Shown here in pieces: positions 30,914 through 42,850 of a DNA stretch of 64,000 nt. The stretch comes from Procambarus clarkii (taxonomy: Eukaryota; Arthropoda; Malacostraca; Decapoda; Cambaridae): assembly GCF_040958095.1 (NCBI RefSeq), contig NC_091208.1, positions 11,247,746 to 11,311,745 on the forward strand. The letters run 5' to 3'. The notes beneath the pieces were generated by a model that saw nothing but the letters and a program-made list of their open reading frames with translations, was not told the DNA's origin and did no database searches. The stretch's first letter is position 1. Every line of letters begins with the position of its first letter. The position numbers were made by a program, and so were the translations under genes.

Positions 30914-32812
30914 ACACATGAGAGAATGTGCAGTGACTTAATATCTAACATATTCAGAGATTTGAGTAGGGGTACCGAGTGCTGTCTGGGGCCAGAGTTG
31001 GATATTGTCCTAATAGCAGCTTTGTGTTGAGTAATTAGAGGACGTAAATGATTTTGGGTAGTAGAGCCCCAAGCACAAATACCATAGTTGAGATAAGGAT
31101 AGATGAGGGAGTAATAGAGCGTCACCAGGGCAGGGCGAGGTTACCTTGAGGTTACCTTGAGGTGCTTCCGGGGCTTAGCGTCCCCGCGGCCCGGTCGTCG
31201 ACCAGGCCTCCTGGTTGCCGGTCTGATCAACCAGGCTGTTGGACGCGGCTGCTCGCAGCCTGACGTATGAGTCACAGCCTGGTTGATCAAGTATCCTCTG
31301 GAGGTGCTTATCCAGTTCCCTCTTGAACACTGTGAGGGGTCGGCCAGTTATGCCCCTTATGTGTAGTGGAAGCGTGTTGAACAGTCTCGGACCTCTGATG
31401 TTGATAGAGTTCTCTCTCAGAGTACCAGTTGCACCTCTGTTTTTCAACGGGGGTATTCTGCACATCCTGCCATGTCTTCTGATCTCATGTGATGTTATTT
31501 CTGTATGCAGGTTTGGGACCAGCCCCTCTAATATTTTCCACGTGTAAATTATTATGTACCTCTCCCGCCTGCGCTCAAGGGAGTACAGTTTTAGGCTCTT
31601 TAGTCGGTCCCAATAGTTTAGATGTTTTACTGAGTGGATTCTAGCAGTAAAGGATCTCTGCACGCTCTCCAGGTCAGCAATTTCTCCAGCTTTGAAAGGG
31701 GCTGTCATTGTGCAGCAGTACTCTACTCTAGAGAGCACAAGCGTTTTGAAAAGTATCATCATCGGTATAGCATCTCTAGTGTGAAAAGTTCTTGTTATCC
31801 AACCTGTCATTTTTCTTGCAGTTGTGACGGCTACTTTATTGTGTTCTTTAAAGGTAAGGTCTTCCGACATGAGTACACCCAGATCCTTTACATTGCCTTT
31901 TCGTTCTATGTTATGATTTGCCTGAGTTTTGTACGTGGTTTTCGTTTTTATATTTTCATTTTTTCCATAGCGCATGAGCTGGAACTTATCTTCGTTAAAC
32001 ACCATATTATTTTCTGTAGCCCATAGAAAGACCTGATCTACATCTGACTGGAGGTTCGCCGTGTCCTCTATGTTGCCTACTCTCATGAAGATCCTAGTGT
32101 CATCTGCAAAGGATGATACAGTGCTATAGGTTGTGTTCTTGTCTACGTCCGAAATGAGGATGAGAAAAAGTACTGGAGCAAGCACAGTACCCTGGGGGAC
32201 TGAGCTCTTCACGGTTGATGGGATGGATTTTATTTTGTTGACTATTACACATTGGGTTCTGTTGGTCAGGAAATTGTAGATCCATCTGCCTATTTTTCCG
32301 GTAATTCCTTTTGAACGCATTTTATGTGCAATAACACCATGGTCACATTTATCAAAAGCTTTTGCGAAATCTGTGTAAATTACATCCGCGTTATGTCTGT
32401 CTTCCACAGCATCTAATGCCATATCATAGTGGTCCAGCAACTGCGACAGGCAAGAGCGCCCTGTTCTGAAACCATGTTGTCCGGGGTTATGGAGTTGCTG
32501 TGATTCCATTTATTTTGTGATTTTACTTCTTAGCACTCTCTCAAAAATTTTTATGATGTGCAATGTTAACGCTATCGGTCTGTAATTTTTTGCCTCTGCC
32601 TTATTTCCTCCTTTATGAAGTGGTGCTATCTCTGCTGTTTTTAGTATATCAGGAATAACGCCAGTATCTAGGCTTTGTCTCCACAGAATGTGGAGGGCCT
32701 GCGATAGTGTTTTTTTACAGTTCTTTATTAATATGGAGTTCCAAGAATCCGGGCCTGGTGCAGGTACATAATATCTGATTTTAGAATGAATGCCAGAATG
32801 CCAACAGTTTGC
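30914..32812 (-). pseudogene. LINE-A6, minus-strand piece split by LINE-C
   Basis: 30914-31139 (minus) reads LYYSLIYPYLNYGICAWGS through LNMLDIKSLHILSCV. The upstream continuation SKIRYYVP lies at about 32762-32812 on the other side of LINE-C. The pieces are LINE-A RT C-terminal coding lacking both ends. Confidence 0.8.
31140..32761 (-). pseudogene. LINE-C reverse transcriptase and 3' end
   Basis: Minus-strand coding from about 32758 runs GPDSWNS, LHKGGNKAEAKNYRPIAL, then a single in-frame TAA at about 32510. It continues open to 31175 with GQHGFRTGRSCLSQLLDHYD, DFAKAFDKCDHGVI, SSVPQGTVLAPVLFLI, the catalytic FADDTRIFM and C-terminal LYSLERRRERYIIIYTWKI. The frame ends GPRGR-stop inside GGACCGGGCCGCGGGGAC, followed by CAAGGTAACCTCAAGGTAAC. 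AGGT flanks both sides of the insertion. The endonuclease is absent (5' truncation). Only one nonsense codon breaks the remaining ~530 codons, so the copy is fairly young. Its 3' end is the SINE tail 1. Confidence 0.88.
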
Positions 32813-33183
32813 GTACTAAGTTGAATTATTCAATCGAAGCAAGAGACATTAAGTCAGCTTATAGAGTGGGTACCAAATCATCTGGTACAAACAACAGAAA
32901 GATAAGGGTGAAGTTAGATAGCTGCTCCCGCAAGTCAGACCTTATCACTACTGCAGTCGCTAGGAAATCCAATGTTTATGTGAACGAATGTCTTACCAGA
33001 TTCAGACAAAATCTCTTATTTAAACTACGTGGAATTTGCAATAGATCCACTGCTATTAAACATTGTTTTGTGCGCGATGGTAAAATAATAGCTAGGAAGA
33101 CTGACTCTGGAAAAACTTATGTCATAACCACTGAAGCACACCTCACTTCTTTCCTGGATGACTGTGGGATATCAGCTGAATAA
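32809..33183 (+). pseudogene. LINE-B5 ORF1, C-terminal part
   Basis: A 124-codon frame reading DIKSAYRVGTKSSGTNNRKI, then RKSNVYVNECLTRFRQNLLF, CFVRDGKIIARKT and YVITTEAHLTSFLDDCGI. This resembles the FP25K-like C-terminal domain found in ORF1 proteins of several arthropod LINEs; I make the link from pattern memory. The role would be RNA binding in the ribonucleoprotein. The first codon is an accident of truncation, since the frame begins where LINE-A6 ends. Confidence 0.6.
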
Positions 33184-36100
33184 CCAGAACATAATTTGTA
33201 GTCTCACATACAACCAAAGTGTACTTAAGCTCTGCCTTTCCTTTCCAAAGGTGTTTATTTTTATTTTTATTTTATTTTTTTTTGTTTGTTATCTTTGCCT
33301 GTTTTATACTCTTAATTATTTGTTCTTAGTTAATCCCCTTGTCACTAAACCTAGGGCTTTTTATTACCCTGTTAATTAACCATTACTAAGCTAATTATCT
33401 TCAAGATCATTTTTTTTATGATTATTATTTTTCTTATTATTTTTTATTTTACATTTATATTGTCAGTCTCTACTGAATTTTTGTTTTTTATTTTATGTAA
33501 CTTCTGTGTCCTCCCTGGCTATCTATTGGATCTTTATTTTACTTCTAAATTGTTACTATTTTATTGTATTTGCTTTTATTCTTGTGTTTTGCTTTATCGT
33601 GTATCTTGTATCGTGATCCCTCTGCATCTCTATGCACACTGATATTGATCCTGATCAAAATCTTCTGTCTCATATCTACACCAACCAGCACATTGATCAT
33701 CATTATTGCAAGTATTTCACAGCACACCAGGCTAAAAACAAACTCCAAAATAGCACCTGTCTATCAGTTTATAACCAAAATGTTAGATCACTTGGTAAAC
33801 ATTTTGACGATTTAAATGCATTACTCACAGCACTAGGTACTAACTTATCGTTCATTATTTTAACAGAAACTTGGCTAAACAAAGACTATACCCAACTCTA
33901 CAACTTAGCTGGTTATAAAGCCATTCATAACTGTAGGCCTAATAAAAAAGGTGGTGGCACAGCTATATATTACCGAGATACATTTATCTGCAACAGTGTT
34001 ATTAGTGACAGAGATGACTATTGTGAATATACTTTTGCTCAGTTTACAATTAAATCCCTTAAATCCTCTTTGACTATTGGAGCCATCTATAGATTTCCCA
34101 ATACTAACATAGCTTCTTTCTCAGACAACCTAAGGAATCTTATTATAAACAACAATCTCAACAAAAACCACATCATTCTGGGAGGAGACTTTAATATTGA
34201 CCTGGGTCAACAAAATTGTTCTCAAATTGACTATTTCCTTAACAGCATGAACTCCTGTATGCTAATCCCCACAATCACCAAACCTACCCGAGTCACTCAA
34301 ACATCAGCCACTACCTTGGACCACATATGGACAAACATAACATCTCCCCTTGTATCTGGTATAATCTACGACAGAACAACTGACCACTATCCTACCTTTC
34401 TCATAGCGAACATGGACATAACACCACCAAAAAGCAAGAAACTTTCATTTAGGCTACACAGTGAATCAGCTTTAGGCAATCTTACAAATGCACTTCACAA
34501 TATTAACTGGGATTCTGAATTCAATAATACCCATGATATAAATTCATTAGCTAACCTCTTCCTCTCCAAAACTCTAAGCCTCTACAACCTTCATTGTCCC
34601 CTTCTTACCAAGCAAGTAACTGACAAAAGATTACACAATCCATGGCTCACAAGTGGCATTCTCAACTCAATCAACAAGAAACATGAATATGAAAAGAAAG
34701 TTAGGATTGGCCTAGTTTCAAAGGAAGTAGCTAAAAGGTACTCATCAATGCTTACCAGTATCATAAGAAAGGCAAAACTTGCATATTATGTGAATAGATT
34801 CAATGAAGCAAAAGGCAACATGAAAAGCACTTGGAAAACTATCTCTAGTATCCTAGGAACTAAGCAACACTCACATAACCAAATAAAACTCTACAAGGAT
34901 GGGGATATACCGTCAACTGATTTAGAAATGGCAAATGAATTTAATAGTTTCTTTTCATCGGTTGGTGCTAATCTTGCCAGTAAAATCCCACAGACTCAAA
35001 CACATATTAACACATATCTCTCAGGCAGCTATCCAAACTCTCTTCTCCTTTCACCAATCAGCCCGGCAGATGTTGTGTCCATCATACACTCTCTAAAAAC
35101 TAAGGCAGGGAACACCAGTGAAATTCCGTCCATTGTGTACAAGAGAGCCTCCCATGCCCTTGCCCCACCCATAGCACTACTGTTCAACAAATCTATAGTG
35201 TCACACCTTCCCTGATATCCTCAAACAAGCAAGAGTAACGCCAGTCCATAAAGGAGGCAATCTGGTGGACATAAACAATTATAGACCAATATCAAATCTA
35301 CCCATTCTATCAAAAATATTTGAAAAAATTATTTACAAACAGCTCTATTCCTACCTCGTAAAATTCGACATACTCAGCCCCTGCCAGTTTGGCTTCCGGT
35401 CCCAAAAGAGTACCAATGATGCAATCATTAGTCTCCTTGACGTTATCTACTCAGCCCTTGACAAAAATGAGTTTCCGATTGGACTCTTCATTGATCTAAG
35501 AAAAGCCTTTGATACTGTTCATCACAACTACCTCTTACTTAAACTCCAGCATTATGGAATCCGAGGCCTTGCCCTTGACTTCATCCGATCCTATCTTAGT
35601 GACAGACACCAATATGTAACCATCAATGATACAACTTCTTCCACTCTACCAATTACCGTTGGAGTACCACAGGGCAGCATCTTAGGACCTCTTCTATTTC
35701 TTATATATATAAACGATCTGCCTAATGTCTCTAATATTCTCAAACCTATATTGTTTGCTGATGATACTACCCTTATCTATTCAAACCTCAACCCACATAC
35801 ACTAAATAATGTTGTGAATAATGAATTAAAAAAAGTCCACTTATGGATGTCAACGAACAAACTAACATTAAACATCGAAAAGACTTACTACATGTTATTT
35901 GGAAGCAAATCATCAAATGCAATTCAGCTACAGATAGACAACATTAACATCAGTAATAAAAATGATGGCAAATTTCTTGGCCTATTCCTAGACAAGAGAC
36001 TCAACTTCAGCACCCACATTCAACACATAACTAAGAAAGTCTCTAAGACAGTTGGTATACTCTCCAAAATCAGATATTATGTTCCTAACTCTGCTCTCCT

Positions 36101-37080
36101 CTCACTATATTATGCACTAATCTACCCCTATCTTAATTATGGTATCTATGCATGGGGGTCTACCACTGCAAACCACCTTAAGCCCATCATCACACAGCAA
36201 AAATCTGCTATCAGAATAATAACTAACTCTGCTTTCAGACAACACTCAGCTCCCTTGTTTAAATTCCTAAACTTGCTAAATATTAACTCCCTCCACACAT
36301 TACTTGTGTCAACTACATTTACAAAACCCTGTTCTTAAATGCAAACCATGCTCTGAAACTCTCCCTGGACAGATGTAATAGGACCTATTATCACCACACC
36401 AGAAATAAATATATCTTTGATATCCCCAGGGTCAAACTTAATCTGTGTAAACACTCTATGCAAATTAAGGGACCTAGTCTATGGAACTCACTCCCTAGTG
36501 AATTGAAAAACTGTAAAACTTTTGCCTTATTTAAAAGCAAAACCAAAAAGTACCTAACTTCATCTTCTTAGTTTCATACACTGAGCTTTAAATTTGCTCT
36601 GTACCTAGTGTTACCCAATCTCCTAATTTTTATGTAATATCAAACAACCTCATCATTATGTTCATTGCTGTCTTCTTTTATGTGCTAGCCATATGCTGTA
36701 TTGTGACTACCAATTTTTGTCAACTACCATTCAAGCTGTCATTGCAATCAATCTTATATTGTTTCTGCTGTATTGTGCCTACCAATTTGTTGTCAACTAC
36801 CATTCAAGCTGTCATTGCAATCAATCTTAGCTACCTATGTGCTTTAATATACTGTACCCACAATTTTCTCTCATCTTCTTTTTTTTCATTTCATATAATC
36901 TGTTATCATTTTTTGTCTATAAATTTTGCAAGTATTTACCTCCTTAAAATTTTCTTAGATTAAGGACCTGCCCGAAACGCTGCGCGTGCTAGTGGCTTTA
37001 CAAGACTGTAATTACCATATTTGTATCCTCACATTCCTTATGTACATTCTTGTATATGCATAAATAAATAAATAAAAATA
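32813..37080 (+). mobile_element. LINE-B5, nearly complete copy
   Basis: The longest LINE in the window: partial ORF1 (to 33183), a ~450-base T-rich spacer, ORF2 endonuclease and RT (33632 to about 36570), and a 3' UTR with GCCCGAAACGCTGCGCGTGC ending near 37080 in AAATAAATA. Missing are the 5' UTR and the start of ORF1. ORF2 is disrupted by two small indels only. It is the best local reference for the family. Confidence 0.88.
33632..36570 (+). pseudogene. LINE-B5 ORF2: endonuclease and reverse transcriptase
   Basis: Endonuclease motifs: YNQNVRSLGKHFDDLNALL, TETWLNKDYTQLYNLAGY, IILGGDFNIDLGQ, LDHIWTN and TTDHYPTF; the family's catalytic Asn, Glu, Asp and His residues are in place. A linker (NPWLTSGILNSINKKHEYEK) precedes RT: NNYRPISNLPILSKIFEK, FIDLRKAFDTVHHNY, GVPQGSILGPLLFLIYINDL, FADDTTLIYSN. 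Two changes break it. Near 35195 two bases are missing relative to the copy at 45390, closing the first frame at 35215. Near 36298 one base is missing relative to 46497, closing the second at 36338. Otherwise all domains remain. Confidence 0.88.
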
Positions 37081-37440
37081 AATAAATAAATAAATAAGTT
37101 TTAGAAACTTTTTTAGATATATTTAGAATGTGTCCCTGGAAATTCAGCTTGTGGTCAATGAGAACGCCAAGCAATTTGCCATCTATTTTGTTACAAATTT
37201 GGGTATTATTTATCCTGAGATTTATTTGATTTGAGAATTTATTGCCAAACAAAATATAGAAAGTTTTGTCAATGTTGAGGTGTGAGTTTGTTGGCAGTTA
37301 GCCAAAGATGGACTTTATTTAGCTCAGTATTCACTGTGACATTTAGAGCAAGGGGGTCAGGACTAGAGTAAATTAAGGTTGTGTCGTCAGCAAATAGAAT
37401 TGGTTTGAGGTGTTGGGATCCTCATTTGGAAGGTCATTAA
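37081..37440 (-). pseudogene. LINE-A7, internal RT fragment
   Basis: Minus strand: FGNKFSNQINLRINNTQICN, GKLLGVLIDHKLNFQGH and SKKVSKT, with further LINE-A RT sequence up to GACGACACAACC (FADDT region) and NDLPN. A one-base insertion near 37282 (TTGAGGTGTGAG) breaks the frame. Both ends are truncated. Confidence 0.75.
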
Positions 37441-37444
37441 TTTA

Positions 37445-37765
37445 CACAACACACAATATCCAGTGTATTATTGAATTCACATTCCCAGGTAATATTGTGA
37501 AGTGCATTAGAGAGATTGCCTTAAAGCCGATTCACTGTGTAGCCTGAATGAGAGTTTCTTGCTTTCTGGTGGTGTTGTGTCCATGTTTGCTATGAGGAAG
37601 GTAGGATAGTGGTCAGTTGTTCTGTCATAGATTACCCCAGATGTAAGGGGAGCTGTTATATTAGTCCATAGGTGATCCAGAGTAGTGGCAGATATTTGAG
37701 TGACTCGGGTGGGCTTGGTGATTGTGGGGATTAGCATACAGGAGTGCATGCTCCTGTAGTTCATT
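37445..37765 (-). pseudogene. LINE-B6, endonuclease C-terminal fragment
   Basis: Minus strand: HSCMLIPTITKPTRVTQ, ATTLDHLWTN, SGVIYDRTTDHYPTFLIAN and SFRLHSESAL match the end of the LINE-B5 endonuclease. It lies head to head with LINE-B7, which starts at 37766. Confidence 0.75.
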
Positions 37766-38067
37766 ATTTTACTTCTAAATTGTTACTATTTTATTGTATT
37801 TGCTTTTATTCTTGTGTTTTGCTATATCGTGTATCTTGTATCGTGATCCCTCTGCATCTTTATGCACACTGATATTGATCCTGATCAAAATCTTCTGTCT
37901 CATATCTACACCAACCAGCACATTGATCATAATTATTGCAAGTATTTCACAGCACACCAGGCTAAAAACAAACTTCAAAATAGCACCTGTTTATCAGTTT
38001 ACAACCAAAATGTTAGATCACTTGGTAAACATTTTGACGATTTAAATGCATTACTCGCAGCACTAGG

Positions 38068-38100
<33 letters not shown>

Positions 38101-38375
38101 TTTTATTTAGGCAAAGGTACATACATAAAGAGATTTTACAAAATTTGTTGGCTTTATAGATAGGAGCTAGTACATACAATGCCTAAAGCCACTATTACGC
38201 AAAGCGTTTCGGGCAGGAAAAAACACTACTGACTAAAGCTTAAAACTAATCGGTAAAAAGAAAAAAATGCGTTGAGTACAAATAAAAATAGAGGTAAAAG
38301 AGGGGGGAACATTGTTGAAAAACAGCACAAATACAATTACAAATTATTACAGAAAATTACATTAAAACAGCGTTG

Positions 38376-38410
<35 letters not shown>

Positions 38411-40790
38411 CATACATGGGTTGACAATAGAGAGGTAAGGTAGGTTACAGGGAATTTATTAGGTATAGCTTCGTTTTTAACTTAAACTGGTTGAGAGAGG
38501 TACTGTCTTTAACATGGTTGGGAAGGTCATTCCACATCCTGGGCCCCTTGATTTGTAGAGCATTTCTGGTTTGATTAAGTCGTACTCTAGGAATATCAAA
38601 ACTGTATTTATTTCTGGTGTGGTGCTCATGGGTTCTGTTACAACCTTCTATGAAGCTTTTGAGATCAGGATTGGCATTACAATTTAGCGTTTTGTATATG
38701 TATAGTACACATGAGAGAATGTGCAGTGACTTAATGTCTAACATATTCAGGGATTTGAATAGGGGTACCGAGTGATGTCTGGGGCCTGAATTGGATATTG
38801 TCCTAATAGCAGCTTTGTGTTAAGTAATTAGAGGACGTAAGTGATTTTGGGTAGTAGAGCCCCAAGCACAAATACCAGTGTTGAGATAAGGATAGATAAG
38901 GGAGTAATAGAGAGTCACCAGGGCAGGGCGTGGTACATAATATCTGATCTTAGAAAGAATGCCCACAGTTTTTGAAACTTTTTTTGATATGTTTAGAATG
39001 TGTCCCTGGAAATTCAGCTTGTGGTCAATGTGAATGCCAAGGAATTTGCCATCTAATTTGTTACAAATTTGGGTATTGTTTATTTTGAGATTTATTTGAT
39101 TAGAGGATTTATTGCCAAACAGAATATAGAAAGTTTTGTCAATGTTAAGGGTGAGTTTGTTGGCAGTTAGCCACAGATGGACTTTATTTAGCTCAGTATT
39201 TACTGTGGCATTTAGAGCAAGGGGATCAGGACTGGAGTAAATGAAGGTTGTGTCGTCAGCAAATAGGATTGGTTTGAGGTGTTGGGAGGCATTTGGAAGG
39301 TCATTAATGTAGATGAGAAAGAGGAGAGGGCCAAGTATGCTGCCCTGGGGAACACCAATGTTGATGGGTAGGGTGGGCGAAATTGTATTATTCACAGAAA
39401 CACATTGGAGCCTGTCAGTAAGGTAGGATTTGAGGTATTGTAGGGAGTGTCCTCTGACACCATAATGATGTAATTTAAGAAGAAGGTTTTGGTGGTTGAC
39501 AGTATCGAAAGCTTTACGCAGGTCCACAAATAACCCAACAGGGAACTCATTTTTATCAAGAGCTGTATGAATCGAGTTAAGCATACTAATAAGTGCATCG
39601 TTAGTGCTTTTTTTGGGCCTGAAGCCATATTGGCAAGGGCTAAGTATATTGAGTTTGGCTAGATATGAGTAAAGCTGCTTATAGATTAGTTTTTCAAAAA
39701 TTTTTGACAAGTTTGGCAGGATTGATATAGGTCTGTAGTTGTTAACATCTGTGAGATCACCACATTTGTGGACAGGCGTTACTCTCGCTTTTTTTAGAAT
39801 ATCTGGAAAGGTTTGGAGTTCAAGTGACTTGTTGAAGAGCAAAGCAATAGCAGGGGCTAAAGATCTGGAGGCTTTTTTGTAGATTAAAGTTGGTATCTCC
39901 TCAAGGGCACCAGACTTGGTTTTAAGGGAAAGGATTATCTCATTGACGTCAATGGAATTAATAGGATTTAGGTACAGAGACTGGGGATAGTTCCCTGTAA
40001 GTTAGTCCTTAATGTCAGTACTGGAAGATGGAATATCATTAGCAAGGGATGAACCAATGGAAGAGAAGAACCTATTGAACTCAATAGCAGAATCAGAGGC
40101 TGAAAGCTGACCATCGTTATTAGATACTAACTTATCGTTCATTATTTTAACAGAAACTTGGCTAAACAAAGACTATACCCAACTCTACAACTTAGCTGGT
40201 TATAAAGCCATTCATAACTGTAGGCCTAATAAAAAAGGTGGTGGCACAGCTATATATTACCGAGATACATTTATCTGCAACAGTGTTATTAGTGACAGAG
40301 ATGACTATTGTGAATATACTTTTGCTCAGTTTACAATTAAATCCCTTAAATCCTCTTTGACTATTGGAGCCATCTATAGATTTCCCAATACTAACATAGC
40401 TTCTTTCTCAGACAACCTAAGGAATCTTATTATAAACAACAATCTCAACAAAAACCACATCATTCTGGGAGGAGACTTTAATATTGACCTGGGTCAACAA
40501 AATTGCTCTCAAGTTGACTATTTCCTTAACAGCATGAACCCCTGTATGCTAATCCCCACAATCACCAAACCTACCCGAGTCACTCAAACATCAGCCACTA
40601 CCTTGGACTACATATGGACAAACATAACAGCTCCCCTTGTATCTGGTATAATCTACGACAGAACAACTGACCACTATCCTACCTTTCTCATAGCGAACAT
40701 GGACATAACACCACCAAAAAGCAAGAAACTTTCATTTAGGTTACACAGTGAATCAGCTTTAGGCAATCTTACAGATGCACTTCACAATAT
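37766..40790 (+). pseudogene. LINE-B7, endonuclease split by LINE-A8
   Basis: 37766-38068 matches LINE-B5 from its spacer to NALLAALG. The same coding resumes at 40125 (TNLSFIILTETW) and runs to 40790 (SFRLHSESALGNLTDALHN). The 2-kb gap is LINE-A8 on the opposite strand. The frame from 40357 is open for 172 codons before merging with the next LINE. RT and 3' UTR are missing. Confidence 0.85.
38069..40124 (-). pseudogene. LINE-A8, RT copy inserted in LINE-B7
   Basis: Minus strand: from a linker near 40124 through LINE-A RT (NNYRPISILPNLSKIFEK, FVDLRKAFDTVNHQN, GVPQGSILGPLLFLIYINDL, FADDTTFIYSS) to IKGPRMWNDLPNHVKDS and a 3' UTR with an (ATT)n tail at 38070-38100. Two nonsense changes are visible against sister copies: TAT to TAA near 40004 and CAA to TAA at 38820-38822. 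Between them about 390 codons are open. A 30-base A-run lies at 38381-38410 in the UTR. Confidence 0.9.
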
Positions 40791-40980
40791 AGTCCCCTGC
40801 ACTTCGCAGGGGACTTTAATATTGACCTCTGTGAGCCTGAACACCCTACTGCTGTTAGCTTCCTCAACTGTATGAATTCCTGCTTCCTCATACCCTTAAT
40901 CACTAGACCTACTAGAATCACTGATAGTACTGCCACGACTCTAGATCACATGTGGACAAACATAACCTCTCCGCTAACTT

Positions 40981-42850
40981 ACTTAAATCAAGGGACCCAG
41001 AATGTGGAATGACCTTCCCAATCATGTTAAAGACTGTACCTCTCTCAACCAGTTTAAAATAAAAACGAAGCTATACCTAATAAATTCCCTATAACCTACC
41101 TTACCCCTCTATTGTCAACCAATGTCTGTTTTTTTTTTTTAAAGAGCGCTGTTTGTCGACAGAATTGTATTTGTGCTGCTTTTTCAGCTATGTTTTCATT
41201 TCATGTTTTCATTTTACTCTTTATGCTCAATTAGTATTAAGCTTTAGTCATTTAAGTTTTTCATGCCCGAAACGCTTTGCGTAATATTTTTGAAAAACTA
41301 ATCTATAAGCAGCTTTACTCATATCTAGCCAAACTCAATATACTTAACCCTTGCCAATATGGCTTCAGACCCCAAAAAAGCACTAACGATGCACTTATTA
41401 GTATGCTTAACTCGATTCATACAGCTCTTGATAATAATGAGTTCCCTGTTGGGTTATTTGTGGACCTGTGTAAAGCTTTTGATACTGTCAACCACCAAAA
41501 CCTTCTTCTTAAAATACATCATTATGGAGTCAGAGGACACTCCCTACAATACCTCAAATCCTACCTTACTGACAGGCTCCAATATGTTTTTGTGAATAAT
41601 ACAATTTCTCCCACCCTACCCATCAACATTGGTGTTCCTCAGAGCAGCATACTTGGCCCTCTCCTCTTTCTCATCTACATTAATGACCTTTCAAATGCCT
41701 CCCAACACCTCAAACTAATTCTATTTGCTGACGACACAACCTTCATTTACTCCAGTCCTGATCCCCTTGCTCTAAATGCCACAGTAAATACTGAGCTTAA
41801 TAAAGTCCATCTTTGGCTAACTGCCAACAAACTCACCCTTAACATTGACAAAACTTTCTATATTCTGTTTGGCAATAAATCCTCTAATCAAATAAATCTC
41901 AAAATAAACAATACCCAAATATGTAACAAATTAGATGGCAAATTCCTTGGCATTCTCATTGACCACAAGCTGAATTTCCAGGGACACATTCTAAATATAT
42001 CAAAAAAAGTTTCAAAAACTGTGGGCATTCTTTCTAAGATCAGATATTATGTACCACGCCCTGTCCTGGTGACTCTCTATTACTCCCTTATCTATCCATA
42101 TCTCAACTATGGTATTTGTGCTTGGGGCTCTACTACCCAAAATCACTTACGTCCTCTAATTACTCAACACAAAGCTGCTATTAGGACAATATCCAACTCT
42201 GGCCCCAGACATCACTCGGTGCCCCTACTCAAATCTCTGAATATGTTAGACATTAAGTCTCTGCACATTCTCTCATGTGTATTATACATATATAAAACGC
42301 TCAACTATAATGCCAATCCTGATCTCAAAAGCTTCATAGAAGGTTGTAACAGAACCCATGAGCACCACACCAGAAATAAATACAGTTTTGATATTCCTAG
42401 AGTACGACTTAATCAAACTAGAAATGCTCTACAAATCAAAGGGCCCAGAATGTGGAATGACCTTCCCGACCATGTTAAAGACTGTACCTCTCTCAACCAG
42501 TTTAAGTTAAAAACGAAGCTATACCTAATAAATTCCCTGTAACCTACCTTACCCTTCTATTGTCAACCAATGTCTGTTTTTCTTTAAAGAGCGCTGTTTG
42601 TCGACATATTTGTATTTGTGCTGCTTTTTCATCTATGTTTTCATTTCTTGTTTTCATCTACTCATTATGCTCAATTAGTATTAAGCTTGTCATTTAAGTT
42701 TATCATGCCCGAAACGCTTTGCGTAATTGTGGCTTTAGGCATTGTATGTACTAGCTCTATCTATAAGTCCACCAATCTTTGTAAAAATTTCTTGTATGTA
42801 TGTACCTTACCTAAATAAACATTATTATTTTTATTATTATTATTATTATT
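40981..42850 (+). mobile_element. LINE-A10, RT copy inserted in LINE-A9
   Basis: Begins with a C-terminal/3'-UTR piece (40985-41286, ending in GCTTTGCGTAAT) joined directly to a 5'-truncated RT (from about 41287). It ends CCTAAATAAACAT with an (ATT)n tail. ACTT occurs at both junctions with LINE-A9 and is the likely target duplication. The internal head-to-tail join may reflect template switching or an earlier rearrangement. Confidence 0.75.
41287..42542 (+). CDS. LINE-A10 RT C-terminal frame (5'-truncated)
   Basis: About 418 open codons: NIFEKLIYKQLYSYLAKLN, QYGFRPQKSTNDAL, FVDLCKAFDTVNHQN, GVPQSSILGPLLFLIYINDL, FADDTTFIYSS, SKKVSKTVGILSKIRYYVP and the C-terminal IKGPRMWNDLPDHVKDC to TAA. 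No stop or frameshift occurs in this part. Two oddities: the RT motif VPQG reads VPQS, and DLRKAFD reads DLCKAFD. With no endonuclease and no ATG-proximal region it is not autonomous; it is listed as coding only because the frame is intact. Confidence 0.75.

Noticed and set aside
37445-38068. Twin-priming 5' inversion of one LINE-B
   Set aside because: The inverted piece (LINE-B6) corresponds to sequence downstream of the start of LINE-B7, the wrong order for a simple 5' inversion.
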